Source of the DNA: Oryzias latipes
Taxonomy: Eukaryota > Chordata > Actinopteri > Beloniformes > Adrianichthyidae
DNA: 64,000 bases
Assembly (NCBI RefSeq): GCF_002234675.1
Contig: NC_019862.2
Span: 18,747,514-18,811,513, forward strand
Direction of reading: 5' to 3'
Within the stretch, counting starts at the first letter, position 1. Each line of letters opens with the position of its first letter. Of the stretch, positions 14,901 to 28,343 are shown in pieces. Made by a program: the position numbers and the translations under genes. The notes under the pieces are model-generated. The model saw only the letters and a list, made by a program, of their open reading frames with translations. It was not told the origin of the DNA and ran no database searches.

Positions 14901-17900
14901 TAATTTTTCAGCGAGACCTGCTACAAGTGCCAAATCTGTGATGTTCGGAATTATCATTTGGAAGGAGAGAAAAGGCACAGACGGGGAGGAAGTGACAGAC
15001 AGACAGCGAGAGGCAAAGAGAAAGATGGAACGAAAAAGGGAAAGACAATAAAAGCAAGATAAACACTTTAAACTTTATGTCTGCTTCTGTTCCTTAAGTC
15101 AAGTGGCTGCCACCTCAAAGGCTTTATGTCAGATGACTCAGGGAACAAAAACTGTAAACTTTGTGACAGAGAAGCTCTTAACACACTTGGGTTATTTCCT
15201 CAACCCAATCTTGGCTTTGTCATTTTGGTATTATATTTTTTTTATTACTTTTTGGACCATTACTATGTTTTTAGGCTATAGTGGTTTCTTTTTAACTAAA
15301 ATTATGTTTTTTTTTATTAAAATAACCCAGAAAATAATTACTCCCTTTTTAATCTCAGAGTTGGGTTAAAAGCAACTCAGTTTGGCTTATTTTTAACTAT
15401 GGAGTTTGTTGTGCATGAATATTAGAGATCAGTTTCCAGAGGGATTTTTGGAAAGAAAAAATGTAAAAACTATTGTTATTTGATAATGTTATCTCACAGG
15501 GAACCAAAATTTAAAAAAAAGTAGAAGAAGAAGAAGAGATCCATTTCATTTGAAGTCACCAAACATACATTTAAAGTAAATAAAGTTAGCCTTATTTTAC
15601 AATAACATATTTAAAATTAATCAACTCAAACTGAATCTCTGACTTCTTTTAAAGCCAACACAAAAAGACAGTTTCTTTTCTCATATTTTCCTGAAAGGAT
15701 GGGCCAAAACGGTGTCTGCTCAGTGTTGGCCAAAGCGTGCACCTCTGCCCCGCAACAACACAAAACATTGCCTTGCTAAACTTTTATTCACATAGTTTTA
15801 TTTCTACCTGCCTCTTTATTATTGAGCGATCAAGGAATATCTGGTGGGAAAACAAAAAAGGTGTATGAAACAGATGGTTACCAGACAGAAAAAGAAACAT
15901 ATAAACATTGTTTGACACAGCAAAAGTAAAAAAAGATGAAAAACTATAACAGCACACAAGGTTTGGACCAAAAATAAATATGCATTGAATCAGATCTGTG
16001 ATTTGTTGAATAAATGCTGCAATTGAGTGAAATGCAAATTTAGAATCACAAGCTTGAGGTAGTCTTTGCTGTTCTTTGTAACAGTTTGGCATTTCAGCCC
16101 TTTTTTTATTCAATTCAATTTAAGTTGAGTTACTACCAACTTTACTGCTTTATCTTAATATTTCCTCAAAATTCCCAAACGTTTTTTTTTTTAGGTCTTT
16201 TTTATTAGAATTGTACAGACTGTCTTCCAACTCCTCCGTTCTGTTCTTCCTCTTCTCTCCTCAGCACCGACAGACTCTCGTTTCTCGGAGGTTGAGGGTG
16301 GTTAGATTAGTCTAAGAGCTGAGCGCAGTCAAGTCTCACAAACAGGATTTAGCATGTTGTCTCACAGTGGCAGCTCTGCCTGGGATCGCATGGTACTGAT
16401 GAGCTCCGGCGCATAACATGCTTATGGCAGATGCACTGCGATTTACAGAGCCAGGAGAAGTGCAGAGTACACCAACTTAACATGAGTGCATTTGTTAACA
16501 GTGCACAAAGTTGAGATGTTGGCACCTTTAAATGAGTCAACAATGTTGTGGGGCTTTACCTCTGCGCTGTGTATAAATCTCTTAATGCACCTTACAGGCT
16601 TTTCAGAGTTGCCAGCTGATTAGCCTTCTCAAGACGATTTTTGCCTTCTTAATTTTTTTATTTTTTTTTTACATACAGTGCATTTTTTTTTCTCACAGGG
16701 TATCAAACCTCCTTTCCTTGCAGAAAAAAATATATGCACTAGCACTAATTTTTTTTAAGCAGAGGAATCCCCCCTCTGGTTTCTGCTGAAGTGAGATTTA
16801 GCTGCAGAGACTGTGCCGGTTCCAGAAATTCAAACCTCATACCGTTCTAGGCTGGGCTTATCCTAAGCTTGTTAGTATGTGTGATGCTGGGACAGATAGG
16901 GACCTCTACATTACCATAACGCTGCTGAATTAACTATGATCTTCCACTGCACAGGGGAGAAAAAAACTGGACCACAGAAGTTTGGCAATATGCTGTGCAG
17001 GACATTCTGATAACATGCAATAATAAATGTTTATAATCTACTTAGTGGAGAGCCAGGGTTCAAATATGTTTCTATATTAGGCTTATTAAGACTCCCAAAG
17101 ATTTTTCGTACCACCATCACGATTGCTGGGGAAAATATGCAGACCAAACCAGAAGTGGGAATAAAAAAAAAGAAAAGGTTTAAAAGAATTAATTAAAACA
17201 GAGATATGAGATGATTTGTTTCTTAAACAGAAACCCTGTCAATCAAGGCTGCAGCAAAACAAAAACGCAAAAAAAAAAAGGGAAAAGAAAAGTTTGCGCT
17301 CATACAATACAAAAAGCAATTGTTTTCTGTGGATTATGTTATATTTGGTACTGTTTTAAATTTGCATATTTAGATTGAATCACACAAACAAAACATGTTC
17401 TCATTCAAAAATATAAATTTAAACTTCAATAAATGCTTATATTAAAATGATTGTATACTGTTCCAGTTCTGTGCTGAATCATAGGGTGCTGAGCCAAGTT
17501 TTTAAAAGCTCTGGAACCAAGGAAATGTAAAATAAATTTGAATGTACGTCAAAAACATAAGCTACATTCTAAAAAGTAGTACCACCCTACTACAATACAC
17601 TGCATAAACAGGCCACTTGTTTTGGTTTTAGCACAAATATTAAAGGGTGTAATTGCTTTTATTTCATTTTAAATATGCAGCAGAAAGCAGAGAATTATTG
17701 TAGACATTTTCTATTCCGCCTGCATCCTGTTTTGGCTAAAAATGATAAATGTGCAAATGTCAAACTGCATAAAAATGTACCAAAGAGTCCAATGTTTGCT
17801 CACATTCATGTAAATGAACAATCCAAACCACTGCAGTCACTGTTCCCCCCTCTGACCTCCAGTCTTAATCTGGCTTCTTCGAGAATGTTTCTGCTCAAAT

Positions 17901-20900
17901 ACCAAAAGTCCTCGACATATCCGAGACGCATTAGACGATACACTCCTAAAGCATTCTTATTATACTGCTCGTCTTATTTTGATAAACAGTAATTTGGTGT
18001 CATGGGGGGACAGTAAAGACTGAATGGGACTTGTCTGTCTATCTGCCTCTCTGCCATTCACACCCTTTCTCTCCTGGGTTAAGACTCCCCTCTCTTCCTC
18101 TATGTTGACACATATACATATCACACACCAGGATTAGTATGATGGTGACTGTAACAAACCTCTCTTTAAAAAAAAAAAAGAAGAGAAAGAGAATAAAAGG
18201 GGGAAGCGTGGTATTTTATAGTGGAGGTGCCCAGCCAGAAAATAGCATACTTAGACAACAATAGCATGGTAAGTACCTTAGCAAAGGATCAGCGCTGGCA
18301 GAGTGAAACACATTACAAAACAATGGCTGACTGCCTGCCTGCTTGGCTGCTTGGCTGGCTGTCAGGAGCTGTGGAGCTGCCATGCTGTTATTTGTCAGAG
18401 GGGAGAAAAGAGACACACATCATCATCATCTCGCTCTTCATCACCGTAAACACTGGTGTGAATGACTGGTCACAGAGAGCCTAATCCGGCCTGCACACAC
18501 TGTGATCCCCCTCTGCAGAGTCTGGCGTTGGACGGCGCTCCTCGGCACGACAATGCAGATGTGCAGATTTTACAGTGGGAAATACAGATGACGTGGGAAC
18601 GTTGGGACCAAATTCCGACCTCTAATTTGTGTATAATAACAAAACACTAACAAAAATCTGTGACAATTCCTGCTTATCAATCACCAGGCTCCCATCACTT
18701 TGTTGCAGCATCCATAATGTCATCAATAAGAGTTATTTTGGAGAAAACAGATCAGATTAATATGATACAAAAAAAAGTAAATATTATCATCTAAAACCTA
18801 AAAAATATTAATTAATTAAATATTGATTGCTTCAAACGTACCCTTTAGTCTAAAACCTATGGAAACGGTTAAACTACTGTAAATCAACAAAAATGTGAAA
18901 CACAAAAAAAATCCTAATTTTAAATAAAAGAAAAATAATCCTGCATCTGAAATAAATGTGTTAAACCTCCATATCATGCGTTCAAAATTACACATTTACA
19001 TTCCAATATTTTGATAGGATCTGAAACAGGAAGTCGAATACATTGTGGTTTTATTATTGGGCCAATAATGAGTTGAGATTGTTTAATGCCAGTTAAAAGA
19101 AAAAAAAGGGCTTCTCTAAAGACGCAGGGGTGGAGGGGTGTTACTAATGATATAAGAGCAAACGTTGGAGCATCTCCTGGAAATCTGGCACAAATCCTAA
19201 TGTCGCTCCTGTCCTTTTTTAATGCAAACCAAATGAGCTGGCACTGTAATAAGAAGCTTCCCAGAATTAGTTTCCGTTTGCAGAAAATTGCACACAAAAA
19301 AAAGACCCGGTACCTTTATCTATGAATTTCACTCCAGCATAAGCAAAAAAAAAAAAAAAAAGGAGAAAAGAGGGTGAGACCCTCCCCTAACATTATTTGG
19401 ATGACGTGCCATCAGTAGCAGCAGCAAGAAATAACATTGTGCAAATTCTATGCATGTTAATGATAAATAGGAATCCACCTGCTCACAGATAAAATGAGTT
19501 TAATTTCTCCCCCCCACCCATGCACATGTGCCTGCCTGGCCTTTTAGAAATTACTTATGCACAGCTATTATTAAAATAGGGCCAGAGCAAATGAGAAAGG
19601 AGCGCTATCTCTGGAGAGAGTGGCTGGGTTTAGACTGCTGCTTCCAGGACTCTCCTCTTCACACAGTCAGCGTTTCTTCCTCACGCGCGTGCATGCACGC
19701 AGCAAACACACACTGAAAGCCTGTGCACATGCACTTCGCCTCCCCTTTGTGGGCAGCTCTGACCCCCATATTTACAAAATTAACCCAAATCCTTCTGGAA
19801 TTGTAATGGAATTTGCTGGCTTTTTTGGGAGAACTTGTGATTTGTGCGAGTCTCAGTGTGGATGTGAATATTTTAAAAAGTCTATCAGTGAGAGGAAGTG
19901 TAACTTCACTGTTAGGAGGAAGGTTTCAACGGGGCACTACAATGTGCTTGCATCTCCAGAGTAGCTGCTTGTCAAATATCAGTAATAAGTGTTGACTGGA
20001 CTATATATGCACGTGCAGACAAAGGCAGAGGGAGGGGAAAAAATTGGGAAAAGGCATGGAGGAAAGTGTAAAAGAGGTCAGAATAGGAGTGTTGCTGTTC
20101 AAAGGGCTCTCTATAGTCTCCGCCACCCCTGCTCCATTAGTAAATCAACAGATTCCTCTCATCTCTCACTCTGGCCTTGAACACTTTCAGAGCATTCATC
20201 CTTTTTTATCCGCGCAGGTTGAAGGATGTTCTGATGGCCAGCTGCACAACCTCTCTCCTACCTGAACCCTTGCCTTCTCGGATTCAATAATGACTGTGAG
20301 AGAAGGGAAGAAGAAAAAACCATGAACAAAACTCATTATGGTAAGGGGGGAAAAAAGAAATTGGAAGTGCACCGAGCACTCAAAGGTGACATCCTGACAT
20401 TGTAGGAAATTAAAAACTGCCTCGTCTGGAAACATTAGAGCATTCACCTGTCGAAACGGAACACGGACGACGGCATCTTTATAAGCTTCCTGCCTTTTAA
20501 AATTCAATTAAGGACAATGCGTGTAAAAGTAAAAGCATGCAAATGTTCCAGTAGCCTTTGGAAGAAATGAGCAAACTTTAATTTTATCAGGCTTTGAGGA
20601 AGAGCAGATGATGCTTATAAAAATGGCGCATGCACTTGTTTGCATTTAGTCATGGGACGCCCCGCTGTGAGTGTGCTTTCTAATAACTACTCACTGGGAG
20701 GGAAAACAGCCCCTGGGGGGGTATGTTAAGGCTTTAATAAATGAGGTTACTTCTACTTCACACACTCTCAGGGCAGCAATTATGTCAAAACAGTTGTTAC
20801 TGGAAGGAATATTTCTTTCCTCTGAGAATGGCTCCTCCTGCTCTTTCAGGAGCTCAAATTACCATGTGGCCTTGACGGTTTTTTCACCATTTATTCTGTG

Positions 20901-23601
20901 CTATAATTTACAAATACAATTGTTATTATTATAGCGTGAGAACAGTAAAGAATGCATATTATTGGGTGGACAAACGTCAGTGTGTGATGCGTACAGCAAA
21001 ATCCAGGATATATATGTTTTCTACTTATGCAGCAGTTTATCAAATAATGTCCCTTCATGGCATCCAAAAGTCTGAATCTAGTGTAGTAATTTGATTTTGC
21101 TTGAACTAGATACTGTTCTTATATTGAATATTAAAAATGATGTTACCATTTATGATATGTGGCCTAATTACTGCAGATTTATAAAAAAAAAATTGTGTCA
21201 AATTTAAGAGAAATACAGGAATAAATAAGACTGTTCCTCTATTTATTTTGGTCTTGTTTGCAAAGCTTTCTCCTCTTGGGATGATGGCACAAAATGAACA
21301 TTTCTAGTCACATCTTTCAAGTTTAATCACTGAAGTTAAAAATCTTAATTTCTAGTGCTTAGAGCTGTTAGTGAAGAAAGCAGAGGCTGATGAATGTAGA
21401 GCAGTTTCGTGTTGGGCTGGAGATTTTATTTTAATTGAATCAAACTTATATTCATAACATTTTCTGTTAACGTATTCTCGTATATTTTTTTAATCCAAAT
21501 GAAAAAAATATTTAGTTTTAGATGATAGAATCTATGACTTTACAAATGTAAATTCCAACTTTGTTTAGTTTAAGTCTTTCCTTATGTGAAAACAGGTTTT
21601 TATGACTAAACAAAATCAGTTCTAGAATTGGAAAGTTGCCTATTGAAGCCAAATCATGCCGGTTGTGAAACAAGATCAAATAATGACCTAGTGAAATCAA
21701 ATCAAATGGTATCGTCTGAATTATTTATAGTCTTCCTCAGGAGCCAAATCAAGAGTCAGCTGGGCATTAAAGCATCCTATTCGTCATTTTACTCCCATTG
21801 CTTACATTTTATAAATAACTTAACCAAATTTGTGAGTGTCAGTGTGGGAAAGAAAAAATGCGCTCCACAAAATCCTTTTGCTTTATGGGCTGTTGTGCAG
21901 ATTAACCCTTAAAGAAGCCCTAAGATCATCAAATGCTTTGCAAAAGAGTCCAAAGCATAAATGCCTTAATAGCACAGGTCTACATAACTGGGCTTTTTTC
22001 CCCCCCAAAAAATAAAAATATAAAGAATACATATTGCCACAAAATTCTAAGAATCTGTATGACAAAAAAGTTTGGGGGAAAAAAGGACAATTATTACTTA
22101 AAAATTTAAATTTAGTGCTACATTGACAGGCTACTTGTCATTCTTGATTTACTCTTTTATTCTCATAGCATATTGATTTTATTTTTGATCACAAATCCAA
22201 CGTTTTTGTCATTTTCTGATAAGTCAGACACTGGACGACTTTGGACTAGACTTTATTTTTTGTTGCCCAAAAACAAATGTTCTCGCCACTTTTCTCTGAT
22301 CGAACAGTCCCAATCTCCCCATCTGCTCCTTGAGGCCAGCCTGCAAACCGAAACCAGCCCTTTAAGGAGGGAGCTTGCTCAACTCTGTTCGGCAGGATTA
22401 ACATAACAGGGCAGTTTTTTCATCATTTATTGAATCACAGCAGCCCGAGAAAAGAAGGAGTTCTAGAAATTGTAAATATAAGAAAATGTTTCTCTGGAGG
22501 AACTTTGAGTCCCTGCAGAGTGTTTTGACAGCTCAGAGGCGAAGGCCCACGACAGCGACGGAGCTGAGAGCTCGAGTGAATGGCAGCCGAAGACCGTACA
22601 CCTTTAAATTCCTCATTACCCACTAACACATGGACACCACGTCCACTCCTATTCCATTACTTGCTCATCTGTATTGTCATGCTCCGGGAATTCAATGTAG
22701 TGCCTTTTATTGTAGAAAATGAAAAATGTCTTTTTCCGCTTCTCTCCCCCTGTCTCCTTTCCTCCTCTAACACTAATTTAAAATGTCTCATCTCCCTCTG
22801 CGTGTTCAACAGTCTGATTGCCTCAGTGCTGAAGAAAGAGGTCTAAGAGGAGGAATCCCCTTCTCTTTGTAAAAGGAGTCCAGGTGGGAGCAGAGGAGGG
22901 GGGCTGAATGGAAGCTGTGAGAATCTGCAGCTTCATCAGAGTCGGTCAAGCAGGGAAAAAAAGAAGAAAAAAATCTGCTACTGCTGACCTCCACAACTAG
23001 TTCACAGACCTGAACCTTCAAGGACTGCAGGTCCACTTCTCCTTTTTCTCCCTGCAGTGGTCATCATGTCTCATCCTTCTCCTCCTCCTCACCTTGCCCT
23101 TTCTTTCTTTTCTTTCTTTTGCTGAGCTTACTGTAACAATGCAGGATCAGGATATAACTTCCCAGAGAATGGAAGTCCTTCAAGTATGCAGAGAAGGACA
23201 ATTGCAGGTTTATGGGCCCTGTCAAATAAATGTAAAAGCTGTATTTTGTTTGTTTTAATTTTTCAGAGGGAAAAAAAACTCATTTACAAAAAATGTAGAA
23301 GCTGGAGAAGTTTGCCCCACCACGGTAAATCCTTTAATTTATTTAAAAAAAAAATACTTTTTCTGTATTTTGTATGTAAATAAAAAAGCATGGATTAACT
23401 TCACTGAAGTCACTTAAGTACTTCATCACTTTTCTTTTTTAAGGAAGCCACAGAAAGTTTCCAAACATTTGTTTTAGGAGGTGATCTGGTGACTCGCTTT
23501 GGCTAAACCACTGTCTGGTTATCGGCAAACTTATAGGGCACGGTGCAAAAGCCCAAACATTTATCCAGGTGTGGTTTTTTTTTGTTGCTGTTGAAGAAAA
23601 A

Positions 23602-23670
<69 letters not shown>

Positions 23671-25289
23671 GACAAAGTAACATGACTTTGGTTGTTTACC
23701 TGCCAATCAAAAAAATAAATAAATAAATAACCTAAAAATAAATCAATTTTTAAATAACCTCCTAAAGAACACACAAATTTGAGCTCAACTAAATTTAAAA
23801 CAACTGAATTAAATAACATAAAAATGAAAAACCTACAAGCCCGCTAGCTACAGTTTTCACAAATAGAAACAAAGCAATAAACCTAAAAAAGGTTTTTGAC
23901 ACCTGGTTGTTCATTTATTGTGGAAATTGCTGTCACAAGTCTTAAGAGTAATTTTTTTTTGAGAACACATTTGAAAAACTGCCTGGTTTGTATAAAATTG
24001 GTAAAGGAAAGTGGGGTTTGGGTTAAAATACACACACAGGGACTTGGAACCAACACCAAACAATCTTCTTCAGTAGAAATCTGCTGATCATCAGCTTACT
24101 GTAAGCAAAGAAAAACAAGAGTGTCTCATTTTATCGCAATAAGTCATTTTTTTTTTACCTTTCTTTCTCCAGTTTTTAAAACAAAAATAACTACTTTTAG
24201 TGGAATAGTTAGAAAATCCTTTTTTTTTTTTTTACAAAAAAAATCTTGCACTAGTTCAAAGAGCTACACTCCCCCCAAGTGGCTAAAGGTAAAACTGCAG
24301 CACTGGAGCATTGATATTGTGGTCGTGTTTTCGGAGGGTTCTTGGTGTTTGATTATTCTGATTGATCAATTTGCTGGACAGCTCCAAAATTGCTCACCAT
24401 TTTGCTAGGTTGTTTAAGTTTGAGTGAGAGAATGTAAACAGATGGATTTTGGGAAGTAGGGACAGGCTTACTCCACGCCAACTGTCCCATTCATAACTTA
24501 GAAGCAAATTTCTAATGAACTCCTGCTGCCCTGCACAAACTATGTTATAGAAAACAACAGTTTTTATTTTGGCCAAAAGCAGCATTATCATAATTAAAAG
24601 AAGGCTTTTACAATAATTCAAAAGATGATTGGAGTGTGACTTTAAAATTTGGCTTCAAATGATTAAAATGTTCTTGTTTTATTGGTTTTAAAACAGTTAG
24701 TGAAGATCAAAATTCAGCTTTTGTTCTCTTCAGGACAAAAGGTCAGTGACGGCTTTTACCAAACACCTTCAATGACTCTTCATAGGGGTAACACACACTT
24801 ACCATTTATTTTAGTCAATATTTTATGATATTAAGATGTCAGGCATCCAAGATAAGAAGCAGAACGCTGTTTGTGTGGCATTAAAATGAAGAAGTCTCTT
24901 CTCCGCCTGCATTAGTGCTTAATCTGTCCTAACAAGATAGACCGGAATGTGGAGCTTCTCCAGAGCATTGCTGATGATGGGAACAGTAATGATGGAGGAG
25001 GAGAGGGAGGCTGCTAAGCCTGGAGAAAGCTACTTTGGCTTGAGGCGATGCACGGTTGGGCGCACAGTCACTGATGTGTGTGTCCAGTTATTAAATCAAA
25101 GGGGTGACACCAAGAAGCTTAAACCACCAATAAGCCTAAAGGACATTGGATTTTATACATTTAAGTTGTTGAGTGAAGCCGTGTGTTCGCCAACATTAGG
25201 TTTTTTTTTTTTTTGATGCTCAAGTTTACGTTTTGATTTCCAATCCACTGACAGAGATGCACTGCAAAGTATTTTATATGTTTATATAT
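11901..25289. other. Gene-poor interval with possible cis-regulatory blocks
   Basis: No protein gene could be supported on either strand; the ORFs here are short and show no family motifs. AT-rich filler alternates with compositionally balanced blocks at about 14290-15040, 18230-18640, 19490-19990, 20150-20900, 22230-23060 and 24880-25130. The blocks contain homeodomain-type cores (CTAATTAC near 14695, ATTAATTAATTTTT near 14895) and an exact octamer ATGCAAAT at 20537-20544. They resemble vertebrate developmental enhancers, but conservation has not been tested. ccdc39, expected between ttc14 and fxr1 by comparison with human, is not visible. Confidence 0.4.
23606..23668. repeat. (TA)n microsatellite
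   Basis: About 31 uninterrupted TA dinucleotides in non-coding sequence, likely length-polymorphic. Confidence 0.95.
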
Positions 25290-26480
25290 AGTCATTCACA
25301 AGCCAGCTCAATGGCAAAAATAAGACCCAGGCAATAAACAGCTACACACTGCCAGTTATCAGATACCCTGCAGGAATAATAAGATGGCCAAAGGAAGAGA
25401 TACAGACCACGGATGTTAAAACACGAAAGCTCCTCACCATGCATGGAGGGTTCCATCCCAAATCCAGCACCCTGAGACTGTATGCTAGCCGCAAGGAAGG
25501 AGGCCGAGGACTAGTGAGCGTAGAAGCCACTATCCAGGATGAAACATCCAAGATGCATGAGTACATCAAGCTCAAGGCCCCAAATGACAGTGTGCTCAGT
25601 GAATGTCTCAGGCAATGGAGAGCAGAGGATACAGTGCTGGAGGACAGATCCTCATGGGAGGACAAACCCCTGCATGGGATGTACCACCGGACCATAACTG
25701 AAGTGGCTGATATCAAGAAGTCCTACCAATGGCTAGAAAGGGCTGGCCTACAGGACAGCACCGAAGCGCTCATCCTGGCAGCCCAGGAACAAGCCCTGAG
25801 CACCAGAGCAATAGAGGCTCAGATCTACCACACCAGACAAGACCCAAGGTGTAGGCTGTGCAAAGAAGCACCTGAAACAATCCAGCACATAACTGCAGGA
25901 TGTAAGATGCTGGCAGGGAAAGCATACATGGAGCGCCACAATCAAGTGGCTGGAATAATATACAGGAACATGTGTGCAGAATATGAACTGGAAACCCCAA
26001 GGTCAAAATGGGAAACACCTCCGAAGGTGGTAGAGAATGAGAGGGCAAAGATCCTGTGGGACTTCCAGATCCAGACTGATAGAATGGTAATGGCGAACCA
26101 ACCAGACATTGTATTGGTGGATAAAGAACAGAGGAAAGCCGTTGTGGTGGATGTGGCAGTGCCAAGCGATGGAAACATCAGGAAGAAGGAACATGAGAAA
26201 CTGGAGAAATACCAGGGACTCAGAGAAGAACTGGAGAAAGCCTGGAAAGTGAAGGTGACAGTGGAGCCTGTGGTAATTGGAGCACTTGGGGCAGTAACCC
26301 CCAAGCTGGAGGAGTGGCTACAACAGATACCTGGAAAGACCTCAGACCTCTCAGTCCAGAAAAGCGCAGTGCTAGGAACAGCTAAGATACTGCGTAGGAC
26401 CCTCAAGCTCCCAGGCCTCTGGTAGAGGACCCGAGCTTGGAGGAGAAACCACCCGCGGAGGGTGAGAGGGGCGTTTTTTT
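25290..26480 (+). mobile_element. 5'-truncated R4/Dong-type LINE fragment (Rex6-like) with endonuclease
   Basis: The frame is open from a stop at 25289 to 26425, with the first ATG at 25439 (328 codons from there). Upstream codons read SQLNGKNKTQAINSYTLPV, the end of the reverse-transcriptase part of such elements. Counting from the ATG, a C-x2-C-x8-H-x4-C zinc knuckle lies at C138, C141, H150, C155, followed by a restriction-enzyme-like endonuclease signature with PD at 222-223 and VVVDVAVPSD around 235-244. That order, knuckle then endonuclease after RT, is diagnostic for the R2/R4/Dong group; teleost Rex6 is a likely relative. The RT core is missing. A T-rich tail follows at about 26474. 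Confidence 0.75.
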
Positions 26481-28343
26481 TTATACCAGACATACCAGGT
26501 TTGAAGTCTTTTGAACTTATCTTTGCTTTACATATTTGCAGGCTTTTCTCAAAATCAGCACAGTCGAGATTTTTTTGTCTCACTGAGAGCTAATAAAAAC
26601 GCCTTTTGGTCCGTACTCTTGAAAGTAAAAAAAAAAAAAAAAATTGATTTGAAACCAAAAAAAACAAAAACTTGAATTGCACTATATTTTCTAATTAAGT
26701 TTTAGGGATGTTATTTTAATGTCTAAAAAGATGTTGAAAAGTTAGTCTGGCATTTATAGTTGCTATTTTTGGAAGCAACTATTTTGATTGAAGTTCTAAG
26801 AATAGATGCTAGTTTTAGATTTTGGGAGGATTTAAGATGGGCCAACAAGAGTATTCTTATTTTGTTCACAAATCAGTTACTTCCACTTACTTGTAGTTTT
26901 TTGTCACTCTAATCAAAATGAACAATAATTAGGTAGATAAAAACTCAAGAAACATGAACTGTTTGCTTAGGACTAGCAGAAACGACTTGTTGGGCTGTAT
27001 TACATTCAGTGTTTAGTTATTCTATTTAACAGCTTTTTAAAGCCAATTTCCTCCTTTTTAATGCTTGTGTGGAACTCAACGTTTCTATATTTTGATACCT
27101 TATTTTCAGATTTCTTAAGTAAAAACGACTTGCTGCTTGAACAGATAATTTGACCACATTCTGGTGATTTTCTTTTAAAAATTAGTGTTCTTTTCCTATG
27201 TTTAGGCTACGTCCTTTTGCAGCGTGAACATAGGTTGATTTTTTTTAAAGCAACAAAACTTGACAAAAGTAAACATATTTTAGGCTGTGGATACTGAATT
27301 TCAGGTTTCAGTCATTTTCTTGCATTATATTTCTACCCCTTTTGTTTAAGCCATTTCCTGAAGTGTTCTCTCAGTATGAATTTAGTTAAAAATAAAATCT
27401 CTGTCAAACAGCTAACCTGTTCATTTAATGCGAACCTCTTTAAAAAAGTCAAATATTGTTTAAGAGATTTCTAGATAAAACTATTGTGTATAAAATGTTT
27501 AACATGCCCATTCATATAGTAATTACAGTGTTTTGCCAGTAGAGGGCGTTATGGGCTCAACAAAACATTTTGTATAAATTTACCGTAATTGAATGCTTTC
27601 ACCTTGTAGTTGCATTTATCCTAACATTGAAGCAATTTCATCAATTGTTTTCCTAATATGAGTCCTGAATGTCTACGTTGATGTTAATTTATACACAAAT
27701 TGAATTTTTAAGAGTATTTCTATACAAAGAAACATGTAAATGAAGTTTTATTTTTAAAGTTTACTTTTTGGACTCTGAAGTGTAAAAACTAATGGTCTGC
27801 TTGTAAATCGGTGATTACTAAGTCTACTGTATAAAAATCACCAGGATTCCAATGATAGAGTTTCCAAAATGGTTTATTAGGCAATCTCACAGGAAATCAC
27901 TACAGCTGGATATTTACACCGTGCTAACCTGATCTGCAAAGCTGAGATGCTGAAGATATTTTAACAAACCAGAGAGACTCCACATCATGGCACACAGAAA
28001 AAAAAGGCAGGTTTCTTTAAGACTACTTGTTCCAAAGACTGGGGCCAGCTTTTGTAAACGATAACGTGCGTGTGATTTCAGACTTGTAAAAGGGCTTCAT
28101 GAGCTTTATTTCTTCTAATAATGTCCTTGCATTTCAATTCATTCGGAAGCGATGGGATTGAATGTCATTTCAGGTAAAAAAAAAAGCTGCAGGCTTTGAC
28201 ATTTTTTAATAAACTTCTCAGGAATTTCCCATGTTTAAAGAAAATGTATCTAACCCAACACTGTGGATGACAACAAATGGAGACATGGACTGATTTGGCG
28301 ATTTGTCCTGACAACAGCGCAAAGGTTTCTGTAACGCTTGCTT
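26481..28343. other. ttc14 3' UTR and downstream intergenic sequence
   Basis: No gene is seen. On the minus strand, AATAAA polyadenylation hexamers (TTTATT on plus) occur near 28108 and 27869, so the ttc14 transcript probably ends between about 27.85 and 28.1 kb. The rest is AT-rich. A CTCF-like site lies at 27536-27550. Confidence 0.45.
27536..27550 (+). promoter_or_regulatory. CTCF-like motif
   Basis: CCAGTAGAGGGCGTT matches the CTCF core CCASYAGRKGGC at all twelve core positions. It lies between the gene-poor interval and the 3' end of ttc14, where a domain boundary would be plausible. This is a motif match only. Confidence 0.4.

Noticed and set aside
13040-24900. Numerous 60-150 codon ORFs between fxr1 and ttc14
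   Set aside because: None has a recognisable domain, a consistent splice context or length beyond chance; they overlap on opposite strands and look like random open frames.
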